Shown here one piece after another: positions 56,848-64,000 of a DNA stretch of 64,000 nt. The translations under genes and the position numbers were made by a program. Position 1 is the stretch's first letter, and each line of letters begins with the position of its first letter. Source of the stretch: Anaeropeptidivorans aminofermentans (GTDB lineage Bacteria; Bacillota; Clostridia; Lachnospirales; UBA5962); the NCBI RefSeq assembly GCF_940670685.1, contig NZ_OW711693.1, positions 2,232,001-2,296,000 on the forward strand, given 5' to 3'. The notes under the pieces are model-generated. The model made no database searches, was not told the DNA's origin, and saw only the letters and a list, made by a program, of their open reading frames with translations.

Positions 56848-57417
56848 CTATATATCATAGGTTTTCAATATATTTTCAGCTATTTTTATCTTCGTCTGCC
56901 TTAAATCCATTGCCTGCTTTTCTATATACCTGTGAGCCTGCTCTTCCGTAAAAGAAAGATACCGCATAAGGATATACTTTGCCCTGTTTACGATACGAAG
57001 CTCTTCTATCTTTCGGTGAAGGCCTTCGTTTTCTTTTTTTATATCCATAAACCTTTTCCCCGAAGCATCAAGATATGAAATTACCCTTAATAAAAAGCTT
57101 CTGGATATGGGCTTATCTATTGTAAAGACGCCGTACTTATTTACTCTTTCGGCTATTTCTTCGGCTATATCCGCCTTCACAAGAAGAACGATATTGCTTT
57201 TATAATTCAGGGAAAGCTCCACAGCCATATCAACACCGTTTTCATCTGTAAGAGGTGCGCTTATAATAAGAAGATCGTATCCATAATTCAGCATATGCCT
57301 CCTGGTCTCCGAACCGCTTAGGCAAACATTTATTTTAGTGTAGTATCTGTTTTTTATAATGTCCTTTATAAACTCTGCACCTTTTTCAGTACGGGCGGCA
57401 ATCAAAACACTATTCAT
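56848..57417 (-). CDS. ANTAR-domain RNA-binding antiterminator with pseudo-receiver
   Basis: 189 residues: N-terminal CheY-like domain (1-115), linking helix, and C-terminal ANTAR domain (about 130-186) with LRIVNRAKYILMRYLSFTEEQAHRYI, the three-helix RNA-binding signature. The receiver keeps the Lys of TIDKPIS, but the phosphoacceptor position reads DLLIISAPL with Ser53 in place of Asp, and the N-terminal acidic pair is missing, so control is probably not by phosphorylation. It follows glnA by 29 bases. ANTAR proteins stop terminator formation by binding hexaloop hairpins; matching hairpins are seen ahead of both ammonia-assimilation operons here. Similar to clostridial NitR. Confidence 0.9.
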   Translation of the reverse strand: MNSVLIAARTEKGAEFIKDIIKNRYYTKINVCLSGSETRRHMLNYGYDLLIISAPLTDENGVDMAVELSLNYKSNIVLLVKADIAEEIAERVNKYGVFTIDKPISRSFLLRVISYLDASGKRFMDIKKENEGLHRKIEELRIVNRAKYILMRYLSFTEEQAHRYIEKQAMDLRQTKIKIAENILKTYDI

Positions 57418-57446
57418 TTTCCCACGGCCTCTTTCTGTAATGCTCT

Positions 57447-58673
57447 TTAAAGATTATATTCCTTTTTCTTTTCTTCAAGGAATTTCCGTAGTGCAGCAGG
57501 CGGAACAACCTCTTTTATAAAAGTGCTTTTTTCCGCAATTTTAACAGATTCCTTTAGTGTTTCAGGGAGAATTTCCCCCTTATAATCTTCGGGCCGTATG
57601 AGGCAGCTCTTTTCCTTTATACCTTTAAGGCCGGCTTTTATCAAAAGATAAAAAGCAAGGTAAGGATTGCAGGAAGGGTCGGGAGAGCGAAGTTCCATTC
57701 TCTGCTGGTCTCCTTTGGCGGAAGGGATTCTGACAAGCTCATTTCTATTTTCATAAGACCATGTAAGCCTTGAAGGAATATCAGCATTAAATCTAAAATA
57801 GGAGCTTTTAAGAGGATTAAGAAAAAGCGTCATTTGAGGAAGATAATCAAGGATACCCTGCATAAAGCTCTCGGCTATTTTATTATGCTCGTTTCTTGAT
57901 GTTTTAAATATATTAATATCATTTTCCGAAAGAGATAAATTTACATGCATGCTGCTTCCGTTTTTATGCTCTAAAGGCTTCGGTAAAAATGAAACGTGAA
58001 GCCCGTTTTTACTGGCAATAATTTCGCTTACAGAACGAAACGTAATAAAATCGTCGGCGGCTTTTAAAGCATTATTATATTTAAAGACAATTTCGTTTTG
58101 CCCCGGCCCTCTTTCATGATGGGAGCTTTCAATATCAATGCCCATTTCTTTAAGAGAGGTACAGATTTCCCGTCGGATATCCTCGCCTTTATCAAGGGGA
58201 GATATATCGCAAAATCCCGCCCCGTCCTGAGGAATTAAGGTAGGATTCCCATATTCGTCAAGGAGAAATATATAAAATTCATATTCGCAGCCGATGTTAC
58301 AGCTATAGCCTGCTTCTGAAAGCTCTTTTACAGCGCTTTTGAGAAGATATCTTGCATCTTCCTGGCATCGTTCTCCGTCTGCCCTTTTCATATCGCAGAA
58401 AAACCTTACAGTACGGCCTTGGGAAGGCCTCCAGGGAAGTATTGAAAGGGTTTTGGGGTCAGGAAAAAGAAAAATATCTCCGTCCTTTTCCGTATCGAAG
58501 CCCTCGACAGACTCCATGTCTACGCATATTCCCGATTCAAAGGCGTTTTTAAGCTCTTCCGCCATAAGTGTAATATTTTTTTCCACACCAAACAAATTGC
58601 AAAAAGCAAGGCTTATAAACCTTACGTCATTTTCTCTGATAAAATCCAAGGCTTCATATGCTGTAAAACTCAT
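57447..58673 (-). CDS. glnA: Glutamine synthetase, type I-like (short form)
   Basis: ATP-dependent ligation of ammonia to glutamate. 408 residues, about 35 shorter than typical GlnA. Metal/substrate residues are visible: Glu130 and Glu132 (EYEF), Glu187 (SHHE), Glu194 (GPGQNEIVF), His243 (GSSMHVNLS), Arg294 and Arg310. The ammonia-site flap is unusual: against R-L-V-P-G-Y-E-A-P of the standard enzyme it reads RFNADIP, two residues shorter and with Asp298 in place of the flap Glu. No adenylylation Tyr loop is evident. First gene of an operon with the ANTAR regulator. AGGAGG ribosome site. Activity on glutamate is likely but not certain. Confidence 0.88.
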   Translation of the reverse strand: MSFTAYEALDFIRENDVRFISLAFCNLFGVEKNITLMAEELKNAFESGICVDMESVEGFDTEKDGDIFLFPDPKTLSILPWRPSQGRTVRFFCDMKRADGERCQEDARYLLKSAVKELSEAGYSCNIGCEYEFYIFLLDEYGNPTLIPQDGAGFCDISPLDKGEDIRREICTSLKEMGIDIESSHHERGPGQNEIVFKYNNALKAADDFITFRSVSEIIASKNGLHVSFLPKPLEHKNGSSMHVNLSLSENDINIFKTSRNEHNKIAESFMQGILDYLPQMTLFLNPLKSSYFRFNADIPSRLTWSYENRNELVRIPSAKGDQQRMELRSPDPSCNPYLAFYLLIKAGLKGIKEKSCLIRPEDYKGEILPETLKESVKIAEKSTFIKEVVPPAALRKFLEEKKKEYNL

Positions 58674-59002
58674 AATTTACCTCCTATAATAAAGGCTAAA
58701 TACAATAAAAATCTATTTTATCTATCATACCATGAAAATTTTCTATCATAAAGCTTAAATTTCTTCGCGGCTAAAGCATGCTTGCAAACAGCCGCACCTG
58801 GAAAATAGAAAACCCAGAGATGCTCTTTAAGCTTTTTTCTTCCCTCGGAAAAGAAAACCGCATTTACGAAAACCACTGAAAGCCCGCAGGATTTCATATT
58901 GCCGGCCAGGATACATTTCGAGTATTTTGAGCGAAAAAACTACTTTTTCAGGCGAAATAAACTAAGGCTTGGCGTTTGCAGGCTTCCTCTAACTTAAGAT
59001 AT
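58674..59002. other. Long 5' leader of glnA downstream of its attenuator
   Basis: About 330 untranslated bases between the attenuator and glnA on the minus strand. Contains a secondary promoter-like TATGAT near 58722 with a poor -35, several short inverted repeats and stretches (TTTCGCCTGAAAAAGT, TACTCGAAAT) that loosely resemble repeat family 3. No ORF with a ribosome site. Confidence 0.4.
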
Positions 59003-59055
59003 TAAAAAAGCGTCTGATAATAAATGAGTAGACGGGACCCACCTATTATCAAACG
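59003..59055 (-). terminator. Attenuator terminator ahead of glnA
   Basis: Minus-strand stem GCGTTTGATAATA (59043-59055) pairs with 59009-59021 (one G-U or mismatch pair), followed by six T. It begins only about ten bases after the predicted transcription start, so it can only be a leader attenuator. Confidence 0.8.
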
Positions 59056-59063
59056 CCTTTGTT
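59050..59063 (-). promoter_or_regulatory. Candidate ANTAR-binding hairpin, glnA leader
   Basis: On the minus strand GAAC-AAAGGC-GTTT: short stem with hexaloop AAAGGC, having A at loop position 1 and G at position 4 as in ANTAR targets. It shares bases 59050-59055 with the terminator stem, so the two folds exclude each other. Confidence 0.55.
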
Positions 59064-59072
59064 CTTATTAAT

Positions 59073-59101
59073 AAATATACAATAACTTAAAATAACTGTC
59101 A
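59073..59101 (-). promoter_or_regulatory. Promoter of the glnA-ANTAR operon
   Basis: TTGACA (59096-59101), 17-base spacer, TATATT (59073-59078) on the minus strand. Confidence 0.8.
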
Positions 59102-59375
59102 AGAAAATATATTATCAATTCTCTAAAGAGAAAAATGCACCTTCAAACATAATTACGCAGTATTATTTACCGCCGCTCTCCCAAAAATAAGTTTATTTTC
59201 CAAAAATATGACATTTATTTATATTTTGTAAACTAATTTTCATCTTCTGCATATACTTTTTTTGTGAAATAATCTTCACCGTCTCCTATTCAATTATCTT
59301 ATATGGTTATTTTTTATACAGTTAGCGCCTTTAGTCTTAATATTTAGTTGAAATAGCAGAATGTAAAATAGGGCG

Positions 59376-59404
59376 TTGACTTTTTATCAATTTTAAACTA
59401 TACT
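59376..59404 (+). promoter_or_regulatory. Promoter of the asnA-glnN operon
   Basis: TTGACT (59376-59381), 17-base spacer, TATACT (59399-59404). Transcription should start near 59411, immediately before the attenuator. Confidence 0.8.
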
Positions 59405-59412
59405 TTTTTAAA

Positions 59413-59426
59413 CAGCAAAGGCGCTG
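59413..59426 (+). promoter_or_regulatory. Candidate ANTAR-binding hairpin, asnA-glnN leader
   Basis: CAGC-AAAGGC-GCTG: perfect four-base-pair stem with the hexaloop AAAGGC, identical to the loop in the divergent glnA leader. Bases 59418-59426 are also the base of the terminator's 5' arm. Confidence 0.6.
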
Positions 59427-59458
59427 CGGAGTTAAAATCCCCGCGGCGCCTTTTATTT
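59418..59458 (+). terminator. Attenuator terminator ahead of asnA
   Basis: AAGGCGCTGCGG pairs with CCGCGGCGCCTT (one G-U pair) and is followed by TTTTATTT. It lies about 140 bases upstream of asnA and directly after the promoter. Confidence 0.85.
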
Positions 59459-59534
59459 ATATAAAAAGGTGCGAACTTTGGGAACAGGATAGCTGTGTTT
59501 AAAGATACCTTGTGAGCTTAGTAAGTGACCGTTT

Positions 59535-59562
59535 TATAGTAAAACAGCTTTAAAACAGTAAT
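59535..59562. repeat. Left-end fragment of MITE-like repeat 1
   Basis: TATAGTAAAACAGCTTTAAAACAGTAA resembles the left terminal repeat consensus; no matching right end is found before asnA. Confidence 0.35.
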
Positions 59563-59599
59563 TTAAATCTTATTATTAAAAAGAAAGGAATGGATTAGA

Positions 59600-60607
59600 T
59601 TGAGCAAAACCTATATACCAAAAGATTATAAGCCTGCTTTAAGCTTATATGAGACTCAAAAAGCAATAGGACTATTAAAGCGCGTATTTGAGGATAATTT
59701 GTGTAATAATCTTAACTTAACAAGAGTATCCGCACCATTATTCGTAGACCCGAAAACAGGCTTAAACGATAATCTTAGCGGTATAGAGCGCCCTGTAGCC
59801 TTTGATATAAAGGAAACAGGAAAAAACGGTGAAGTAGTGCATTCTCTTGCCAAATGGAAAAGGCTGGCATTACATAGGTATAATTTTAAACCAGGCGAAG
59901 GAATATGCACTGATATGAATGCAATACGCCGTGACGAGGTTATGGATAATCTCCATTCCATATACGTTGACCAATGGGACTGGGAAAAAATCATACCCGA
60001 TGGAAAAAGAACTCTTGATTATCTTAAAGAAACAGTATCTTTAATCGTTCAATCTATATGCATAACCCAAGAGGAGCTTCAAAGGAAATTCCCTGCTCTT
60101 ATACCCACCCTAAGCAGCGAAATAAGCTTTATAACAAGCCAGGAGCTTGAGGACCTGTATCCTAATAAAACACCGAAGGAAAGAGAAGATGCTTATCTTA
60201 AAAAGCATAAAACGGCTTTCATCATGCAAATAGGCGATATTTTAAAATCCGGTCAAAAACATGACGACAGAGCCCCGGACTATGATGACTGGCAGCTAAA
60301 CGGAGATATTATGTTTTACTGTGATACGCTCCAATGCGCCTTTGAAATATCCTCCATGGGAATAAGAGTGGATTCTAAGGCCATGGATGAGCAGCTTAAA
60401 AAAGCCAATGCCGATGACAGAAGATCCCTCCCCTTCCATAAGCTCCTTCTTGAAGATAAACTTCCTCTTACTATAGGCGGCGGTATCGGCCAGTCAAGAT
60501 TAAGTCTTATTCTTCTTAAAAAAGCCCACATAGGAGAGGTTCAAGCTTCTATATGGGATGACGAAACAAAAGAAATTTGCGAAAAGAATAATATAACCTT
60601 ATTATAA
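59600..60607 (+). CDS. asnA: Aspartate-ammonia ligase (AsnA-type asparagine synthetase)
   Basis: Makes asparagine from aspartate, free ammonia and ATP. 335 residues, close to the E. coli length of 330, and strongly similar to it along the chain: QDNLSG-type [51 protein letters not shown] and [10 protein letters not shown]. Start is a TTG at 59600 with AGAAAGGA about ten bases upstream; the nearest ATG runs into a stop at once. First gene of an operon with the type III glutamine synthetase, so both ammonia-fixing ligases are under the same attenuator. Confidence 0.95.
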   Translation: MSKTYIPKDYKPALSLYETQKAIGLLKRVFEDNLCNNLNLTRVSAPLFVDPKTGLNDNLSGIERPVAFDIKETGKNGEVVHSLAKWKRLALHRYNFKPGEGICTDMNAIRRDEVMDNLHSIYVDQWDWEKIIPDGKRTLDYLKETVSLIVQSICITQEELQRKFPALIPTLSSEISFITSQELEDLYPNKTPKEREDAYLKKHKTAFIMQIGDILKSGQKHDDRAPDYDDWQLNGDIMFYCDTLQCAFEISSMGIRVDSKAMDEQLKKANADDRRSLPFHKLLLEDKLPLTIGGGIGQSRLSLILLKKAHIGEVQASIWDDETKEICEKNNITLL

Positions 60608-60627
60608 TTTTGAAAGGAGTATTTCAT

Positions 60628-62721
60628 ATGCGTAATCCCCTTGACAATTTTGGCTCTATGGTATTTGGCGAAAAAACTATGAAAGAAAAGCTTCCGCGAG
60701 ATATTTATAGAGCCCTTAAAAATTGTATACGCCAAGGAAAAAGCCTTGACCCCAACCTTGCCGATGTAATTGCCAACGCTATGAAAGAATGGGCCGTTGA
60801 AAAAGGCGTAACCCATTTTACCCATTGGTTCCAGCCCATGACTGGCATAACGGCAGAAAAACACGATAGCTTCCTAACGCCTATTAACGACGGAACTATC
60901 ATTTCACAATTCTCCGGCAGAGGGCTTATTAAAGGCGAACCGGATGCTTCGAGCTTTCCTTCCGGCGGCATCAGAGCTACATTTGAAGCAAGGGGATATA
61001 CTGCATGGGATCCTTCATCTTATGTTTTCATAAAGGAAAATACCCTTTGCATCCCTACGGCATTTTATTCCTACAGCGGCCAGGCCCTTGATAAAAAAAC
61101 ACCATTGCTTCGTTCAATGGAAGCCCTGAACCGTCAGGCGGTAAAAGTACTTAATTTAATGGGCTATACCGATATAACTCATATATCTGCAACCGTAGGG
61201 CCGGAGCAGGAATACTTCTTAATTGACAAAGAAGTATATAAAAAAAGAAAAGACCTTTTCAACTGCGGAAGAACCCTTTTCGGTGCCAAACCGCCAAAGG
61301 GTCAGGAGCTTGACGACCATTATTACGGCGCATTAAGGCCAAGAGTAATTAAATTCATGCGGGAGCTTGACGAAGAACTTTGGAAGCTTGGCATATTCGC
61401 AAAAACAGAGCATAATGAAGTTGCACCTTCTCAGCATGAGCTTGCCCCTCTTTATATGACGGTAAATATTGCTACGGACCATAATCAGCTTACAATGGAA
61501 ATGATGAAAAAGGTTGCCGATAGGAATGGGCTTGCCTGCCTTCTTCATGAAAAGCCTTTTGCCGGCGTAAACGGCAGCGGAAAGCATAACAACTGGTCCC
61601 TTCTTGCAAATACCGACGAAAATATATTTGACCCCGGTGATGACCCTGCCCATAACACACGTTTTTTATTGTTTTTATCCGCTGTAATAAAAGGCGTACA
61701 TAAATATCAGGATCTTATAAGAATTTCTGTCGCAAGTGCTTCCAACGACCACAGACTTGGGGCAAACGAAGCTCCTCCTGCGATAGTTTCCATATTTTTA
61801 GGAGATGAAATTACATCTGTTCTCGAAGCCATCGAAATGGGAAATAACGACTGGCGGTATTTAAAGGAAAATATGTTTATAGGAACCCATGTGCTTCCTA
61901 CCTTTGCTAAGGATAATACAGACAGAAACAGAACTTCACCCATCGCCTTTACAGGAAACAAGTTTGAATTCAGAATGCCCGGCTCTTCCTTTTCAATATC
62001 CGATATAAATACGGCCATTAATACGGCTGTTGCCGACGAGCTTGAAGGATTTTTTGAAAGGCTTAATAATTCCTCTAGTGTTGAAGATGAAATTTATGCT
62101 ATAATAAGAGATACCTATGCAGAGCATAAGAAAATCATTTTCAATGGAAACAGCTATTCGGAAGAATGGGTTAAAGAATCAGAAGAAAGAGGATTATTAA
62201 ACCTTAAAACCACTGTAGACGCCGCTCCCCATTTAATAAACAGCAAAAATATAGCGCTTTATGCCCGCCAGAAGGTTTTCAGTGAAACGGAAATCAGAAG
62301 CCGTTATGAAATAATTCTAGAAAACTACTGTAAAACCATAAATATTGAAGCCTTAACAATGCTTGATATGGCATATAAAAGTATAATACCTTCCGTAAGC
62401 ATGTATATAGGAGAGCTTTCTGATATCGTCCTTAAAAAAAGAGCATTTATGGAAAATTTAAGCTGCGAAGCGGAATCCGAGCTTATAATAAAGCTTTCTT
62501 CCCTTCAGGACTCCCTCTATAAAAAGGTTAAAAATCTTGAAGGCGATTTAATAAAAGTTAGAGAACTGGATGGAAAATTAAAGGAAAAAGCCGATTTCTA
62601 CAGAAATTATATTTTTATCGGCATGCAGGAATTAAGAGCCGTTGCAGATGAAATGGAGCCTCTCGTATCTGAGAAGCATTGGCCGTTTCCTACTTATAGC
62701 GATATCCTTTTCAGTGTTTAA
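60628..62721 (+). CDS. glnN: Glutamine synthetase type III
   Basis: Large GSIII enzyme, 697 residues from the ATG at 60628 (GAAAGGAG eight bases upstream; a TTG at 60610 overlaps that site). The N-terminus [21 protein letters not shown], the THWFQPMTG and [21 protein letters not shown] segments, [33 protein letters not shown] and [18 protein letters not shown] are all diagnostic for GSIII. Forms double hexameric rings in characterised members. Adjacent to asnA and opposite a type I-like glnA, so the region carries two unrelated glutamine synthetases. Confidence 0.98.
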   Translation: MRNPLDNFGSMVFGEKTMKEKLPRDIYRALKNCIRQGKSLDPNLADVIANAMKEWAVEKGVTHFTHWFQPMTGITAEKHDSFLTPINDGTIISQFSGRGLIKGEPDASSFPSGGIRATFEARGYTAWDPSSYVFIKENTLCIPTAFYSYSGQALDKKTPLLRSMEALNRQAVKVLNLMGYTDITHISATVGPEQEYFLIDKEVYKKRKDLFNCGRTLFGAKPPKGQELDDHYYGALRPRVIKFMRELDEELWKLGIFAKTEHNEVAPSQHELAPLYMTVNIATDHNQLTMEMMKKVADRNGLACLLHEKPFAGVNGSGKHNNWSLLANTDENIFDPGDDPAHNTRFLLFLSAVIKGVHKYQDLIRISVASASNDHRLGANEAPPAIVSIFLGDEITSVLEAIEMGNNDWRYLKENMFIGTHVLPTFAKDNTDRNRTSPIAFTGNKFEFRMPGSSFSISDINTAINTAVADELEGFFERLNNSSSVEDEIYAIIRDTYAEHKKIIFNGNSYSEEWVKESEERGLLNLKTTVDAAPHLINSKNIALYARQKVFSETEIRSRYEIILENYCKTINIEALTMLDMAYKSIIPSVSMYIGELSDIVLKKRAFMENLSCEAESELIIKLSSLQDSLYKKVKNLEGDLIKVRELDGKLKEKADFYRNYIFIGMQELRAVADEMEPLVSEKHWPFPTYSDILFSV

Positions 62722-62730
62722 TATATCTAA

Positions 62731-62759
62731 AAAATCTCCCGTAATTACGGGAGATTTTT
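62731..62759 (+). terminator. Terminator of asnA-glnN
   Basis: AAATCTCCCGTAA pairs perfectly with TTACGGGAGATTT and is followed by T; 10 bases after the glnN stop. Confidence 0.85.
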
Positions 62760-62837
62760 AAATATACACTTGAATTTATCAGCTATTTGGAGTTTAATAA
62801 TACTATCTTATTATAATTAAACGGGCAGGTGGCTACT

Positions 62838-63095
62838 ATAAAACAATTGTTAAAATTACTGATTATTTTGCCCTTCATAATATTACAGATGACTGCATAT
62901 GCATTTGCCGAAAAAATCCCAGTTGTTTATTATGAAGAACCAAACATTAAAACTTCTGCTAAAGAAATTGAAAAAAATATACCGGAAGAAAAATCAGATT
63001 TTCCTGAAAGTCTTTATTTCATAGGTTTTATTCCCGTTATTTTTGTATCTATTCTGCTGATTCTATTAATAAAAACAAAGAATAAGATTAATTAA
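62838..63095 (+). CDS. Small secreted or bitopic membrane protein, apparent ATA start
   Basis: Unrecognised protein of about 86 residues. Read from ATA at 62838 it opens KQLLKLLIILPFIILQ and MTAYAFA, a typical signal peptide, continues with an acidic extracellular stretch rich in Glu, Lys and Pro, and ends with one membrane helix (about residues 62-80) and a short basic tail. A Shine-Dalgarno GCAGGTG ends six bases before the ATA; the alternative GTG at 62829 lies inside that site. Same pattern as at 17527. It is convergent with, and overlaps by eight bases, the gene at 63088. Translation is plausible, function unknown. Confidence 0.55.
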   Translation: MKQLLKLLIILPFIILQMTAYAFAEKIPVVYYEEPNIKTSAKEIEKNIPEEKSDFPESLYFIGFIPVIFVSILLILLIKTKNKIN

Positions 63096-64000
63096 ACTGT
63101 ATGCTTTCCCTGTCCAGCGTTTTTCCTTCTCTTAAGTTCTGACGCATATGCTGAATAGTCGAATCAATATCTTCAAGCCTTGACAGGAGAGATTTTTCTT
63201 CAGGGCTTGTTTCTATTATTTTACTGATTCCGCCGTTTTTTATTATAATACGCTTGTCCGCCATTAAAGCAAGCAGCGGGTCATGGGTAGCCATAAGTAC
63301 AATCTTATCTTCCGATACTAAAAGCTTTAATGCTTTTTTTCTGTCAATGCCCGCATTTTCTATTTCGTCAATAAGAACAATGGGAGACGAACTTAATATA
63401 GCCGTATCGGCAATCATTAAAGCCCTGGACTGCCCTCCGCTTAAACTTGTAACCGGGGTATCAAAATTAAACTTTTCCCCTGCAAGATTATTTGCCTCAA
63501 ATATTATTCTGTCTATAACATCTTCAATATCTTCAACAAGCCTGCTTTTCGCATGAAGCTCCAAAAACTCCCGAACGGTTAAGTCCATGATAAAGTTCAT
63601 ATTTTGTGAAAGCTGGGCCACGAGACGGTTATTTGAAGAAAATCGCCATTTTTTATCAGGCTCGGAGCCGTTTATGAGTATTGTTCTGTTGGTTGGCGTA
63701 TCCTTCTGGGCCGTCCATTCAATATCGCCTAAGAGCCTGCTTTTTCCCGAGCCGGTTGGTCCTACGATAGATACAATCTGAGAACTTTCCACCGTAAAGC
63801 TTTCAAAGCCTTCAGGGGTTCCTGATTTATCCGTTCCCGGAAGAATCGTAAGGGAGCTTACCCTTTCTTCATTCCCTACCCCCAAAAATTCAGACATCTG
63901 CTCTATATAAATAATCATATCGGAAATCAGCTTTTCCTTATTTATGGCATTATCCTCAATCTCGGCATCTGTAAAGCCTTCCAGAAATTCAGGGAATGTT
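63088..64000 (-). CDS. ABC-type ATPase domain protein (partial, N-terminus outside window)
   Basis: The reading frame stays open through the right edge, so the N-terminus is missing; at least 303 residues are visible. It has a Walker A VGPTGSGKSR, signature LSGGQSRALM, Walker B PIVLIDEIENAG and a H-loop in ATHDP. After the ATPase core comes a 45-residue helical tail. No membrane domain is seen and the segment before Walker A is acidic and helical, so it may be a soluble ABC ATPase or part of a larger fusion rather than an ordinary importer component. An internal ATG at 63918 has no ribosome site. Function unknown. Confidence 0.75.
   Translation of the reverse strand, partial: TFPEFLEGFTDAEIEDNAINKEKLISDMIIYIEQMSEFLGVGNEERVSSLTILPGTDKSGTPEGFESFTVESSQIVSIVGPTGSGKSRLLGDIEWTAQKDTPTNRTILINGSEPDKKWRFSSNNRLVAQLSQNMNFIMDLTVREFLELHAKSRLVEDIEDVIDRIIFEANNLAGEKFNFDTPVTSLSGGQSRALMIADTAILSSSPIVLIDEIENAGIDRKKALKLLVSEDKIVLMATHDPLLALMADKRIIIKNGGISKIIETSPEEKSLLSRLEDIDSTIQHMRQNLREGKTLDRESIQFN

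Noticed and set aside
59009-59045. T-box-like GGTGGGTCCCG in the loop of the glnA attenuator
   Set aside because: No Stem I, specifier loop or room for a T-box after the promoter; glnA is not a T-box target.

Overview
The window looks like a chromosomal segment of a low-GC, anaerobic, probably endospore-forming member of the Clostridia (Bacillota). The evidence is a V-type ATP synthase operon, oxygen-independent HemZ, LL-diaminopimelate aminotransferase, an activator/dehydratase pair of the 2-hydroxyacyl-CoA type, a type III glutamine synthetase, and a collagen-like protein with a BclB-type exosporium C-terminal domain. I see no tRNA, rRNA, CRISPR array, prophage or intact transposase. The genus cannot be fixed from this sequence.

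Layout. 1-8155 (minus): V-type ATPase operon in the order H/G-like, C, I, K, F, E, A, B; B runs off the left edge and D is not in the window. 8366-9977 (minus): rbgA and rplS, the latter with a promoter and a probable L19 leader. 10053-13935 (minus): a heterodimeric ABC exporter pair. 14323-17527 (minus): a DUF1576 membrane protein, a divergent Fis-type regulator and a new 27-residue peptide gene ending at a terminator. 17721-25854 (minus): relA/spoT, dtd, MBL hydrolase, hemZ, hisS and aspS behind one promoter. 25878-30099 (minus): AI-2E-family permease, DUF4097 protein and a threonine-synthase-like enzyme. 30390-34629 (minus): a marR-controlled second heterodimeric exporter with a palindrome over its promoter. 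34830-36833 (minus): dehydratase activator and dehydratase. 37439-40305 (plus): motA, motB and a galE-like gene that lacks the catalytic tyrosine. 40670-42244 (minus): BclB-like collagen protein. 42718-44057 (plus): ECF S-component and GNAT. 44333-52827 (minus): pyrC-pyrF-carA-carB-pyrK-pyrD behind a leader-peptide attenuator. 53004-54452 (plus): gltX. 54599-56632 (minus): dapF-dapL. 56848-62721: the nitrogen region, with glnA plus an ANTAR regulator on minus and, divergently, asnA plus glnN on plus. 62829 to the end: a small membrane protein and a partial ABC-type ATPase.

The most interesting signals are regulatory. (1) The pyr operon begins with a 33-codon leader ORF whose stop codon lies inside the 5' arm of an intrinsic terminator. 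This is the architecture of enterobacterial pyrBI, not the PyrR-type attenuation expected in Bacillota. (2) Both divergent ammonia-assimilation operons start with a near-consensus promoter followed at once by a small hairpin with the same AAAGGC hexaloop. In each case that hairpin overlaps an intrinsic terminator and so competes with it, and the adjacent ANTAR protein (whose receiver domain has lost its phosphoacceptor Asp) is the obvious candidate regulator. (3) Two genes have a Shine-Dalgarno correctly spaced before an in-frame ATA codon and no good conventional start. (4) At least seven intergenic regions carry copies of a MITE-like inverted-repeat family, and a second repeat family occurs twice. 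Functions below are assigned from motifs and family resemblance only; no searches were run.
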